Shown piece by piece: positions 33,203-41,223 of a DNA stretch of 64,000 nt (its first letter is position 1; each line of letters opens with the position of its first letter). Source of the stretch: Terriglobia bacterium (GTDB lineage Bacteria; Acidobacteriota; Vicinamibacteria; Vicinamibacterales; CAVVIG01). The DNA lies in the NCBI GenBank assembly GCA_020073005.1, contig JAIQFX010000011.1, positions 1 through 64,000 on the forward strand, in the 5' to 3' direction. A model generated the notes under the pieces. That model did not search any database. It was not told the origin of the DNA and saw nothing but the letters and a program-made list of their open reading frames with translations. Position numbers and translations under genes: made by a program.

Positions 33203-33560
33203 TCGTTCCGATCATGCCCGGATGAATCGTGCAGTGATACGTGAACGTTCCGGCGGTGCTCATCGTGACTGGCGTGCTGGTCGCGCCCGCGTTGAGCGTG
33301 CCCGTCCCAAACCGCGACGCATCCTGTGTCGCGTCGTGCGCGATCGAATCCGCGTTCTTCCACGCCACGGTCTGCCCGACGCGCATCGTCGTCGGATTTG
33401 GCGAGTAAGACTGGGCGGCCCGATCGCCCGCGATTTGAATCGTCACGTCCGCGCTGACCGTCGACGACGGAGACGATGGGGATGATGGACTGGAAGAGCC
33501 GCAGGCAGCGGCGCAACCGATCGTCATAAGTAGTGCTGCGAAAGCTAAGAATTTTGTCAT
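33189..33560 (-). CDS. Cupredoxin-like lipoprotein
   Basis: A 123-residue exported blue-copper-type protein. The lipoprotein signal is MTKFLAFAALLMTIGCAAAC, then a Ser/Pro linker (SSPSSPSSPSS). The type 1 copper ligands are His in SIAHDAT, then Cys, His and Met in FTYHCTIHPGM. Likely a small periplasmic electron carrier; the partner is unknown. Start at the ATG at 33560, which gives the clean lipoprotein signal. The long Arg-rich upstream extension of this frame is a shadow. Confidence 0.9.
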   Translation of the reverse strand: MTKFLAFAALLMTIGCAAACGSSSPSSPSSPSSTVSADVTIQIAGDRAAQSYSPNPTTMRVGQTVAWKNADSIAHDATQDASRFGTGTLNAGATSTPVTMSTAGTFTYHCTIHPGMIGTITVQ

Positions 33561-33694
33561 GAGCGGAACCTCAGCAAGCGGCGTGCCGCCGCTGCGCGCT
33601 CCGTTCTCCCAGTGCCGCGCCGATCTCGTCCCGCCGATCCTCACGCACGCCGTAAGCAATTTACGCGATAGGAACGACGGGCCGCGACGCGCGG
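33561..33694. other. Spacer between cupredoxin and metallo-hydrolase genes
   Basis: About 134 bases with no gene, repeat array or clear terminator. It probably holds the cupredoxin promoter. Confidence 0.4.
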
Positions 33695-34582
33695 CTACTC
33701 GATTCGCACGATGCGGTCGGAGACCTTGGGGAAGCGATCGAAGACGGCGGGATCGTGGCCGGGGACGACGAGGCGCGGGTCGCTCGCGAGCGATCGCATG
33801 CGGTCCTGCGTGCGCAGGTTCGACACCGCGTCGAGCGTCTGCGCGATGGCCTTGTGCGCGTCCATGTTCTCGTAGAGGTACACGTTGTCCGACGCCATCA
33901 CGACCGTGCCCGTGCGCGTCGTCACCGTGACGAACTGCGACTGGAACGTGTGCTTGCCGCCGATGCCGAAGCCGATGCCGGACAGCGACGTCTCGTCGTC
34001 GCCGCGCACGAACGACACCTTGCCCATCGTGTTGCGTCTGACGATTTCCAGCACGTCGTCCGCGTCGATGCCGCCGTGCGTGCGCGCGGACTGCCACGCG
34101 TCGCCCGTGTAGTAGTCGTATTCTTCTTTCTGCAGCCACACGCGCGCCGACGGAAACAAGTCGATGCCGCCCGCATGGTCCCAGTGCATGTGCGACAGGA
34201 AGATGTCCGTCACGTCCGCCGGTTTCAGTCCGAGCGGCGCGATCGCATCGGACGGTGTGATGTAGTCCTTCACCGTGAACTGGCGGAAGTACTGCTCGCG
34301 GTGGAAGCCCGAGTCGACGATCGCGACGCGACCGTCGGCGCCCTTGAGCACCCAGATCATCATGGCGATGTCCATCCGCCGCGCGCGATCGGCGCCGGCG
34401 ATGAGGCTCGACACTGGAAAGTCTGCGAGCGTGGCGAACCTGACCGCGTAGACCTCGTACTTGTCCGCTTCGCCTCGAACAGAGATCGAGAAGGCAGAAA
34501 GAAGAAGGAAGAAGGCAACAGTAAAGCGACGAAGTACTTTCCACTTCACTTCTACCTTCTTCCTTCTGCCTTCTTCCTTCAT
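33695..34582 (-). CDS. Exported metallo-beta-lactamase-fold hydrolase (lactonase-like)
   Basis: A 295-residue enzyme with the HxHxDH zinc motif as SHMHWDHAGG near residue 131, then VMASDN and VVPGHDP later. It resembles N-acyl-homoserine lactonase-type proteins, but the substrate is not determined. The N-terminus is odd: MKEEGRRKKVEVKWKVLRR is a basic n-region and FTVAFFLLLSAFSIS a hydrophobic core, and both are encoded by the two arms of a 7-base inverted repeat. The start overlaps the acyl-CoA ligase stop (ATGA), supporting coupled translation from this codon. Confidence 0.85.
   Translation of the reverse strand: MKEEGRRKKVEVKWKVLRRFTVAFFLLLSAFSISVRGEADKYEVYAVRFATLADFPVSSLIAGADRARRMDIAMMIWVLKGADGRVAIVDSGFHREQYFRQFTVKDYITPSDAIAPLGLKPADVTDIFLSHMHWDHAGGIDLFPSARVWLQKEEYDYYTGDAWQSARTHGGIDADDVLEIVRRNTMGKVSFVRGDDETSLSGIGFGIGGKHTFQSQFVTVTTRTGTVVMASDNVYLYENMDAHKAIAQTLDAVSNLRTQDRMRSLASDPRLVVPGHDPAVFDRFPKVSDRIVRIE
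34489..34582. repeat. Inverted 7-base arrays encoding a signal peptide
   Basis: Plus-strand left arm AGAAGGCAGAAAGAAGAAGG onward to 34519; right arm TACCTTCTTCCTTCTGCCTT onward to 34582, largely the inverse. On the minus strand the A/G-rich arm codes the Lys/Arg n-region and the T/C-rich arm codes the Phe/Leu/Ser core of the hydrolase signal peptide. Confidence 0.8.
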
Positions 34583-36294
34583 GATCTCTCGTCTTTCAGC
34601 GCCCGGCGAAGGACTTTTCCGACCATCGTCTTCGGGAGTTCGTTTCGGAATTCGATCGTCGACGGTACTTTGTACGGCGCCAGCTTGTCACGGCAAAACG
34701 TGCGCAGATCGTGCTCCGTCGCCGTGTGTCCCGCCCGCAGCACGACCCACGCCTTCACGGCCTCGCCTCTCGACGCGTCGGGCACGCCGGTGACGCCGAC
34801 TTCGTCGACCGCGGAGTGCGTCGCCAGCACTTCTTCGATCTCGCGCGGCCAGACCTGGAAGCCGCTCGTCTTGATCAGATCTTTCTTGCGGTCGACGATG
34901 AAGACGTAGCCGTCCTCGTCGAGGTACCCGAGGTCGCCCGTGTGCAGCCACATGCGCGTCCCGCCTTCGGCGTCGTCTGGAACAAGATGGCTGCGCAACA
35001 CGCCCGACGTTTCCTCGGGGCGATTCCAGTAGCCGACCATCAGTTGCGGCGCCGAGATCGCGATCTCTCCGACTTCATTGGCGGCGAGCGCGCGCGTGCC
35101 CTCGTCGGCGTCGAAGATGCGCACGTGCACGTCGGGCACCGGCATCCCGACCGAGCCGAGCTTGTTCGGGCCGCGCACCGGATTGATGCAGCACGCCATC
35201 ATGCCTTCGGTCAGCGAATACCCTTCGACGATGCGTCCGCCGGTCAGCGCTTCGAAGCGCTGCTTCGTGTCGGCGAGCAGCGCGGACGAGCCGGAGAGGC
35301 AAATCTTGATCGACTTGAAATCGACCTTGCCGCGCTGCACGTCCCGATGATGGAGCAGCGCGATGTACATCGTCGGCACGCCGGTGAAGAACGCGGGCTT
35401 GACGCGGCGGATGGTCGCGAGCAGATCGCCGATGTCGCGCGGGTTCGGGACGAGCGCCACGCTGCTGCGCGTGACGAGCGCGTGCGCCTGCGTGCCGACG
35501 TTCGCGTAGACGTGGAACAGCGGCAGCGGCGCGAGGATCACGTCGCCGTCCGGATTGAGCACGGAGGCGGTCCAGGCTTTGACCTGCAGTCCCGCGGCGA
35601 CGTACGCGCCGTGCGTGCCGAGGACGCCTTTCGGCGTGCCGGTCGTGCCGCCGCTCATCAGCAGGACGGCGGGGTCGATGGCTTTCACCTTGCACGGCGG
35701 CGGACGCCGGCCGCGGTTGACGAGCAGCAGATGCGCGAAATCGTGATCGCCTGGCGCGATCGCGACGCGATCGCCGTCGTGCTTTTCGCGGAACAACGTG
35801 AACAGCACGCGAAGCGCCGGCGGGAAGTACTCCTTGATGTTGGTCGCGATGACGCGGCGCACCGGTGTCCGCGGCTGCAGGCGCTTGATGCGCGCGTAGT
35901 AGCGCGTGAGCGTGACGATCGTCTCGACCCCGTGCTCGCGCAGCGGGAGTTCCAGTTCCGGCTCCGTGTAGATCGGATTGAGCGGCGCGACGATGGCGCC
36001 GATCTTCCAGGCGCCGAACTGGGCGATGGAGAACTGCGGGCAGTTCGGCAGCAGCAGGGCGACGCGATCGCCGCGCGTCACGCCGAGCGAGACGAACGCG
36101 GCCGCGCACGCGTCGCTCAGCCGGTCGAGCTCCGCGTACGTGATCGTCGCGCCCTTGAAGAGAAGCGCGGCCCGCTTCGGAAGATCGCGCGCCGCGTCCG
36201 CGAGCTCGTCGACGAGGGTGCGATTCGGGTACGGCGCGAGGCTGTGCGGAACGTCGGGATCGTAGTGCGACAGCCACGGCGCCGCGGCGGGCAT
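34579..36294 (-). CDS. Long-chain acyl-CoA ligase (AMP-binding)
   Basis: A 571-residue ANL-family enzyme that activates fatty acids to acyl-CoA through an acyl-AMP. Motifs: P-loop MSGGTTGTPKGV near residue 212 (usually TSGTTG), GYSLTEG (about 358), the TGDLGYLDEDGYVFIVDRKKDLI hinge (about 458-480) and the C-terminal Lys in PKTMVGKVLRR. Chain length is not readable from sequence, but it looks like FadD. It lies upstream of the metallo-hydrolase on the same strand, sharing an ATGA overlap. Confidence 0.92.
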   Translation of the reverse strand: MPAAAPWLSHYDPDVPHSLAPYPNRTLVDELADAARDLPKRAALLFKGATITYAELDRLSDACAAAFVSLGVTRGDRVALLLPNCPQFSIAQFGAWKIGAIVAPLNPIYTEPELELPLREHGVETIVTLTRYYARIKRLQPRTPVRRVIATNIKEYFPPALRVLFTLFREKHDGDRVAIAPGDHDFAHLLLVNRGRRPPPCKVKAIDPAVLLMSGGTTGTPKGVLGTHGAYVAAGLQVKAWTASVLNPDGDVILAPLPLFHVYANVGTQAHALVTRSSVALVPNPRDIGDLLATIRRVKPAFFTGVPTMYIALLHHRDVQRGKVDFKSIKICLSGSSALLADTKQRFEALTGGRIVEGYSLTEGMMACCINPVRGPNKLGSVGMPVPDVHVRIFDADEGTRALAANEVGEIAISAPQLMVGYWNRPEETSGVLRSHLVPDDAEGGTRMWLHTGDLGYLDEDGYVFIVDRKKDLIKTSGFQVWPREIEEVLATHSAVDEVGVTGVPDASRGEAVKAWVVLRAGHTATEHDLRTFCRDKLAPYKVPSTIEFRNELPKTMVGKVLRRALKDERS

Positions 36295-36315
36295 GTCGTG
36301 ATTCTACTAGTGGCT

Positions 36316-36350
36316 GGCCCGCCGAAGCGGCGTAGCCGCGAACGCGGGCG
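36316..36350. repeat. Nested palindrome between argF and the acyl-CoA ligase
   Basis: GGCCCGCCGAAGCGGCGTAG continues CCGCGAACGCGGGCGG. Inner arms GCGGC/GCCGC lie within outer arms CCCGC/GCGGG. It is downstream of argF and upstream of the ligase start. No T-tract, so not a typical intrinsic terminator; REP-like. Confidence 0.5.
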
Positions 36351-36351
36351 G

Positions 36352-37311
36352 CTAGGGAGTCACCGCCGGCGCGAGCAGCATCAGCAGCAGCGCCTTCTGA
36401 CCGTGCAGCCGGTTCTCGGCCTGATCGAAGACGACCGACGACTCGGACTCGAACACCTCGGCCGTGACTTCTTCGCCGCGGTGCGCGGGCAGGCAGTGCA
36501 TGAAGAGCGCGCCGGGCTTCGCGAGAGACATCAGTGCCTCGTTCACCTGATACGGCGCGAACACCTGACGCCGCATGACGGCTTCCTCTTCCTGGCCCAT
36601 CGACGTCCACGTGTCGGTGTAGACGGCGTCCGCGCCCGCGACGGCGTCCGCCGCTTCGCTGAAGAGCCGCAGCCGCGCGCCGTGGCGCGCGACGGCCGTC
36701 GCCTGCTGCACGACCGCGTGCGGAAGCTGATAGGGTTCCGGGCTCGCCACGTGGACGTGCACGCCGAGCATCGCCGCGGCGTGCGCGAGCGATGTCGCGA
36801 CGTTGTTCCCGTCCCCGACGTACGCGATCGTCCGCCCGCGCAGCTGGCCGAACCGCTCCTGCAGCGTCAGGAAATCCGCGATCGCCTGGCACGGATGCTC
36901 CTGATCGGTCAGCGCGTTGACGACGTGCAGCCGCTTCGCCGCCGTCGCGAACTCCTGCAGCAGATGCTGCGAGAACGTCCGGATGATGACGGCGTCCACC
37001 CATCGCTCGAGATTGCGCGCGACGTCGGCGACCGGCTCGCGCTTGCCGAGCGCGACGTCCGGCTGCAGCGCGACGAGATGGCCGCCCAGCTCGCGAATCG
37101 CGATCTCGAACGTCGACCGCGTGCGCAGCGACGGCTTGTCGAACAGCATCGCGACGTGACGCCCGTCCAGCGCGTTCGCCGTCGGCGCGTGCCGTCCGAG
37201 CGCGCGGTCCGCCTTCACCTGCGCCGCGAGCTGCAGGCAGCGCTCGAGATCGGCGGCGTCGAAGTCCAGGACCGAGAGGAAGTCTTTGCGCGTCGACGTG
37301 GCTTGAGTCAT
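36352..37311 (-). CDS. argF: Ornithine carbamoyltransferase
   Basis: A 319-residue enzyme joining ornithine and carbamoyl phosphate to citrulline. Carbamoyl-phosphate motif SLRTRSTF at 61-68, HPCQ at 139-142 and the ornithine-site motif HCLPAHRGEEV at 272-282, which argues for ornithine rather than acetylornithine or aspartate as substrate. Last gene of the minus-strand arg operon, two bases after argJ. ATG start at 37311. Confidence 0.95.
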   Translation of the reverse strand: MTQATSTRKDFLSVLDFDAADLERCLQLAAQVKADRALGRHAPTANALDGRHVAMLFDKPSLRTRSTFEIAIRELGGHLVALQPDVALGKREPVADVARNLERWVDAVIIRTFSQHLLQEFATAAKRLHVVNALTDQEHPCQAIADFLTLQERFGQLRGRTIAYVGDGNNVATSLAHAAAMLGVHVHVASPEPYQLPHAVVQQATAVARHGARLRLFSEAADAVAGADAVYTDTWTSMGQEEEAVMRRQVFAPYQVNEALMSLAKPGALFMHCLPAHRGEEVTAEVFESESSVVFDQAENRLHGQKALLLMLLAPAVTP

Positions 37312-37313
37312 CG

Positions 37314-38525
37314 TCAGGTCCGATAGTCTGCGTTGATCCGCACGTACTCCGCGCTGAGATCGCACGTCCACACCGTCGATGAGGCGGTTCCGGATCCAAG
37401 ATCGACGCCGACCGTCAGATCCGTGCCCTTCAAGTACTCGGCGGCTTTCGGCGCGAGCTCGTCGTGAGGTTGACCATCTTTGAACAGGACAATGGTCCCG
37501 ATGGTGACCGCCGCGCGCGAGGAGTCGAACGCCACGCCAGCCCGGCCCGCCGCGCACATCAGCCGTCCCCAGTTCGGATCGCCGCCGTGGATCGCCGTCT
37601 TCACGAGCAGCGAGTTCGCGATCACTTTCGCCGCCCTGCGCGCTTCGGCGCTCGTGGCGGCGCCGGTGACGTTCACGGTGACGAGCTTGGTCGCGCCCTC
37701 GCCGCCGCGGACGATGGCGATCGCGAGCTCGCGGCAGACGGCCTTCAGGCCTTCCACGAACGTCGCGTAGGCCGCGTCGTCCACGATCGCGCCGCTCGCG
37801 CCGTTGGCGAGCAGCAGAACGCAGTCGTTGGTCGACGAATCGCCGTCCACGGTGATCGCGTTGAACGATTCGTCGACGGCTTCGCGCAGCGCGCGCTGGA
37901 GCAGTCGCTGCGGCACCGCCGCGTCCGTCGTGACGAAGCCGAGCATCGTGGCCATGTTGGGCTCGATCATGCCCGCGCCCTTGCACATCCCGCCGATCGT
38001 GGCCTCGCGTCCGCCGATCGTGATCCTGGCGGCGGCTTCCTTCGGCGACACATCCGTCGTCATGATCGCGCGCGCCGCGGCTGGACCTTGATCGGCGCCG
38101 AGCGCCTTGAACGCGACCGGCAGGCCCGCGCGAACTTTGTCGATGGGCAGCGCCACGCCGATGACGCCCGTCGAGGCGACGAGCACGTGCTCGGGCGGGC
38201 AGCTCACGACGCGCGCCGCCTCCGCCGCCATGTCGCGCGCGGCCTTCAATCCGGCGTCGCCAGTACACGCGTTCGCGCAGCCGCTGTTGACGACGATCGC
38301 GCGCACGGTGCCGCGGGACGTCGCGAGATGTTCCTTCGAGACGAGGACCGCTGCGGCTTGCACCTTGTTGGTGGTGAAGACGGCCGCCGCCTGTGCGGGG
38401 ACCTCGGAGACGAGCAGCGCCAGATCGGGTGCGCCGCTCGCCTTGATGCCGGCGCTGATGCCCGCCGCGCGGAAGCCGCGCGGCGTCGTCACGCCGCCGC
38501 CTGGAATGCTGGTCGAGGCGGCCAT
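37314..38525 (-). CDS. argJ: Bifunctional glutamate N-acetyltransferase/ornithine acetyltransferase
   Basis: A 403-residue, self-cleaving enzyme that moves acetyl from acetylornithine to glutamate. The cleavage site is KGAGMIEPNMATML at 182-195, with Thr193 as nucleophile after cleavage. NSGCANACTGD at 80-90 is the family oxyanion region. Because argA is also present, ArgJ may serve mainly recycling. Directly downstream of argA, with a one-base gap at most. Confidence 0.95.
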   Translation of the reverse strand: MAASTSIPGGGVTTPRGFRAAGISAGIKASGAPDLALLVSEVPAQAAAVFTTNKVQAAAVLVSKEHLATSRGTVRAIVVNSGCANACTGDAGLKAARDMAAEAARVVSCPPEHVLVASTGVIGVALPIDKVRAGLPVAFKALGADQGPAAARAIMTTDVSPKEAAARITIGGREATIGGMCKGAGMIEPNMATMLGFVTTDAAVPQRLLQRALREAVDESFNAITVDGDSSTNDCVLLLANGASGAIVDDAAYATFVEGLKAVCRELAIAIVRGGEGATKLVTVNVTGAATSAEARRAAKVIANSLLVKTAIHGGDPNWGRLMCAAGRAGVAFDSSRAAVTIGTIVLFKDGQPHDELAPKAAEYLKGTDLTVGVDLGSGTASSTVWTCDLSAEYVRINADYRT

Positions 38526-39052
38526 CACGCCGACAACGCCGCGACCGTGGGCACGCCGTACCCGTGCACCGCGTCGAACGCCGAATCGAGCGGCACGACC
38601 ATCGCGTACTGGCCGCACTTCTTGAACTGATCGCATTTCACGCAGTCGGTGAAGATCTTCTCGGGCAGCCACGTGTGCGGCACGATCGAGAAGCCCATGT
38701 GCGTGAAGTAGCCGGGGACGTGGGTGAACGCGCACAGCTTCTCGAAGCTCTCGCGGCGCGCACGCCGCCGCAGCTCGTCGACGATCGCCACGCCGACGTG
38801 GCTTCCGCGGGCGCTGGTGTCCACCGCGAGCGACCGCACTTCCGCGACGTGCGGGCTGAGCGGCGCGAGCTCGGCGCAGCCGACGATCTTTCCGGAGCGA
38901 ACCGCGACGACGAACCGATTGGCGCGCACGGTCAGCTCGCCGAGCGTCCGCGGCAACAGATGGCCCTCCTCGAGGTTCGCCTGAATCAGCGCGTGCAGCT
39001 TCTTCGCTTCCGAAGGTTCTGCGGTGCGCAGCGTGATGCGCGCTTTGCTCAT
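38525..39052 (-). CDS. argA: N-acetylglutamate synthase (short GNAT type)
   Basis: A 175-residue GNAT acetyltransferase. The acetyl-CoA region is EVRSLAVDTSARGSHVGVAIV (71-91). The C-terminal IFTDCVKCDQFKKCGQYAMV carries three cysteines (137, 140, 146) in the pattern of the short, stand-alone N-acetylglutamate synthases (as in mycobacteria). Its start overlaps the argD stop (ATGA). It makes acetylglutamate, feeding the cycle that argJ maintains. Confidence 0.88.
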   Translation of the reverse strand: MSKARITLRTAEPSEAKKLHALIQANLEEGHLLPRTLGELTVRANRFVVAVRSGKIVGCAELAPLSPHVAEVRSLAVDTSARGSHVGVAIVDELRRRARRESFEKLCAFTHVPGYFTHMGFSIVPHTWLPEKIFTDCVKCDQFKKCGQYAMVVPLDSAFDAVHGYGVPTVAALSA

Positions 39053-40254
39053 GCCATGGCTCCGACGGCGCCGAGCGCCGCATCGAGTCTGCCGAGGCCG
39101 TCTTCGGCCTCGGCTTCCGTGATGATGAGCGGCGGCAGCAGGCGGACCACGGTGTCCGCCGTCCGATTGACGATGACGCCCTGCGCGAGGCCCGCGGGCA
39201 CGACCGGCCCGGCATCGCGTTTCAGCTCGACGCCCCACATCAGTCCCGAGCCTCGAACCTCTTTGACGATCTTGTGCTTCGCGGCCATGGCGTCGAGCCG
39301 CGCCTTGAACACGGCGCCGACGCGCTTCACGTTCTCGGCGGCGCCGCGATCGAAGATCTCGCCGAGCACGAACAGCGCCGCCCGGCACGCGAGCAGATTG
39401 CCGCCGTACGTCGTCCCGTGGTCGCCATATTTGATCGTGTCAGCCACTTCCTGACTGATCAGCGCCGCGCCGATGGGCACGCCTCCGCCGAGCGCTTTGC
39501 CGACTGACACCAGATGCGGCTTCAGGCCGAGCGCCTGGAAGTGGAACGGCGACCCGGTGCGTCCGAGCCCGCTCTGAATCTCGTCGGCGATGAAGAGCGC
39601 GCCCGTCTTCGCGCACGCATCCTTGATCGCAGCCGCGAACGCCGGCGTCAGGGGCTTGATGCCGCCTTCGCCCAGCACCGACTCGGCGATGATCGCGGCC
39701 GTTGACGAGGACACCGCGGCGGTCAGTGCGGCCGGGTCGTTCGTCTTGACGAACGTGACGGTCGGCAGCAGCGGCTCGAACGGTTCGCGGTAGTGCGGGT
39801 CCGAGGTCACCGACAGCGAACCGAACGTGCGTCCGTGGAACGATTCGTCGAGCGCGATGAACTCGCGCCGCGGCGCGCCCTGGGTGAACCAGTAGCGGCG
39901 CGCGAATTTCAGACAGGCTTCGACCGCTTCGGTGCCGCTGTTGCAGAAGAACGCGCGGGGCAGGCCGGACAGCGTCGCCAGCCGCTCGGCGAGCTCGCCC
40001 TGCAGCGGATGATAGAAGAGGTTCGACGTGTGGATCAGCGTCTGCGCCTGATCCGCGATCGCGCGCGCGAGCCCGGGATGCGCGTGGCCGAGCGCGGCGA
40101 CGCCGATGCCGGACAGCAGATCGATGTACTCGCGGCCCTCGGCGTCGAACAGGCGGACGCCCTGGCCGCGGACCAGCGTCACCGGATTGCGCTTGTAGGT
40201 CTGGAGAATGTACCGCGCTTCTCGCGCGACGATGTCATCGACTGCGACACTCAT
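39049..40254 (-). CDS. argD: Acetylornithine aminotransferase
   Basis: A 401-residue class III PLP aminotransferase. The PLP lysine is K253 (SVGKALGGG), D224 is in FIADEIQSGLGRTG, and CNSGTEAVE (104-112) is the substrate/PLP phosphate site. Converts acetylglutamate semialdehyde to acetylornithine. Its start overlaps the argB stop by four bases (ATGA), and its stop overlaps the argA start. Confidence 0.95.
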   Translation of the reverse strand: MSVAVDDIVAREARYILQTYKRNPVTLVRGQGVRLFDAEGREYIDLLSGIGVAALGHAHPGLARAIADQAQTLIHTSNLFYHPLQGELAERLATLSGLPRAFFCNSGTEAVEACLKFARRYWFTQGAPRREFIALDESFHGRTFGSLSVTSDPHYREPFEPLLPTVTFVKTNDPAALTAAVSSSTAAIIAESVLGEGGIKPLTPAFAAAIKDACAKTGALFIADEIQSGLGRTGSPFHFQALGLKPHLVSVGKALGGGVPIGAALISQEVADTIKYGDHGTTYGGNLLACRAALFVLGEIFDRGAAENVKRVGAVFKARLDAMAAKHKIVKEVRGSGLMWGVELKRDAGPVVPAGLAQGVIVNRTADTVVRLLPPLIITEAEAEDGLGRLDAALGAVGAMA

Positions 40255-41108
40255 GCAGGGACCATCCTTGTGAGTCTTGTGGCGGCGGCCGGCGCCGGGC
40301 TGTCCGCGGCGCCGATGAGCGCCGCGCGATCCCGTCCGTCCACGATCACCACGTCATCGACGCCATTCGCGAGCGCGTGCTCGCACGCGCGCAGCTTCGC
40401 GATCATGCCCGCCGTCGCCGTCCCGTCGTTCACGAGACGCGCGATCGCATCCGAACCGAGCGTCGGCAGCGTCGCGCCGTCCGCTCCCAGCACGCCGGGC
40501 GTCGTGCCGGCGATCACCAGCCGCCGCGCGCCCAGCTTCGCGGCGAGATGACCGGCGAACGTGTCGGCGTTCACGTTGAACAGCCGTCCGTCGCGGCCGA
40601 GGCCGATGCACGCCAGGACCGGGACGAAGCCGTCGCGCGTCAGCGTCTGCAGCACGCGCATGTCGGCGCCCGCGTCGGGCACGCCGACGCGTCCGAGATC
40701 GACGACGCGGCCGTCCACCGAACGATGGGGCGGCGCCGCGGCCGACAGACCGCAGGTCGCATCAGCGCCCGTCAATCCGACCGCCGCCACGCCGGCTGTA
40801 TTGAGCGCGGCGACGAAGCGCGTATTCACGGCGCCCGCCAGGACCGAGACGACGACGTCGAGCGTCGCTTCGTCGGTGATGCGAAGGCCGTCGACCTGAC
40901 GCTTCTCGATGCCCGCGACCTTCAGCGCGGCGTCGATCTCCTTGCCGCCGCCATGGACCAATACCAATGGCGCGTGGGGCCCCGCCCCCACGCGGGACCA
41001 GCGGCCCTCGGACGTGATGCCGGCGATCCCCGAGACGACCGTCGCCAGGCGTGCGGGATCCTCGAGGAGCTCGCCGCCGAACTTCAAGATCAGTGGCCGA
41101 TCAGGCAT
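40251..41108 (-). CDS. argB: Acetylglutamate kinase
   Basis: A 285-residue amino-acid kinase phosphorylating acetylglutamate, usually the arginine-feedback step. Seen: ILKFGGELL (7-15), LVHGGGKEI, VGLTGADA and the late NVNADTFAGHLAAKLGA. Start taken at ATG 41108 (MPDRPLILKFGG). A GTG at 41156 would add residues from a repeat (SSVSSVVQYVDV) that look non-homologous. A large hairpin separates it from argC. Confidence 0.94.
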   Translation of the reverse strand: MPDRPLILKFGGELLEDPARLATVVSGIAGITSEGRWSRVGAGPHAPLVLVHGGGKEIDAALKVAGIEKRQVDGLRITDEATLDVVVSVLAGAVNTRFVAALNTAGVAAVGLTGADATCGLSAAAPPHRSVDGRVVDLGRVGVPDAGADMRVLQTLTRDGFVPVLACIGLGRDGRLFNVNADTFAGHLAAKLGARRLVIAGTTPGVLGADGATLPTLGSDAIARLVNDGTATAGMIAKLRACEHALANGVDDVVIVDGRDRAALIGAADSPAPAAATRLTRMVPA

Positions 41109-41133
41109 CGTCACGGCCACGTCCACGTACTGA

Positions 41134-41208
41134 ACCACAGAGGACACGGAGGACACGGAGGATGGGTTTGTACTTCTTTCCCTCCGTGTCCTCTGTGTCC
41201 TCCGTGGT
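41134..41208. repeat. Long inverted repeat between argC and argB
   Basis: Left arm ACCACAGAGGACACGGAGGA ending at 41161 and right arm 41181-41208 are 28 bases each and match as inverse copies at 26 positions. Built from 9-base words such as GAGGACACG. The loop is about 19 bases. It lies inside the operon, after the argC stop and before the argB start, and could act as a processing or attenuation hairpin. Confidence 0.85.
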
Positions 41209-41223
41209 CATTCTCTTCGTCCG

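Noticed and set aside
33695-34582. Metallo-hydrolase as a true beta-lactamase
   Set aside because: HMHWDHAGG is shared by the whole fold; the rest looks lactonase-like and gives no evidence for antibiotic hydrolysis.
36316-36350. Palindrome after argF as intrinsic terminator
   Set aside because: Strong stem but no T-tract on either side; kept as a repeat instead.
34711-37326. 871-residue open frame opposite the acyl-CoA ligase and argF
   Set aside because: It spans two conserved genes and has the Arg/Val/Asp bias of a shadow frame with no motif.
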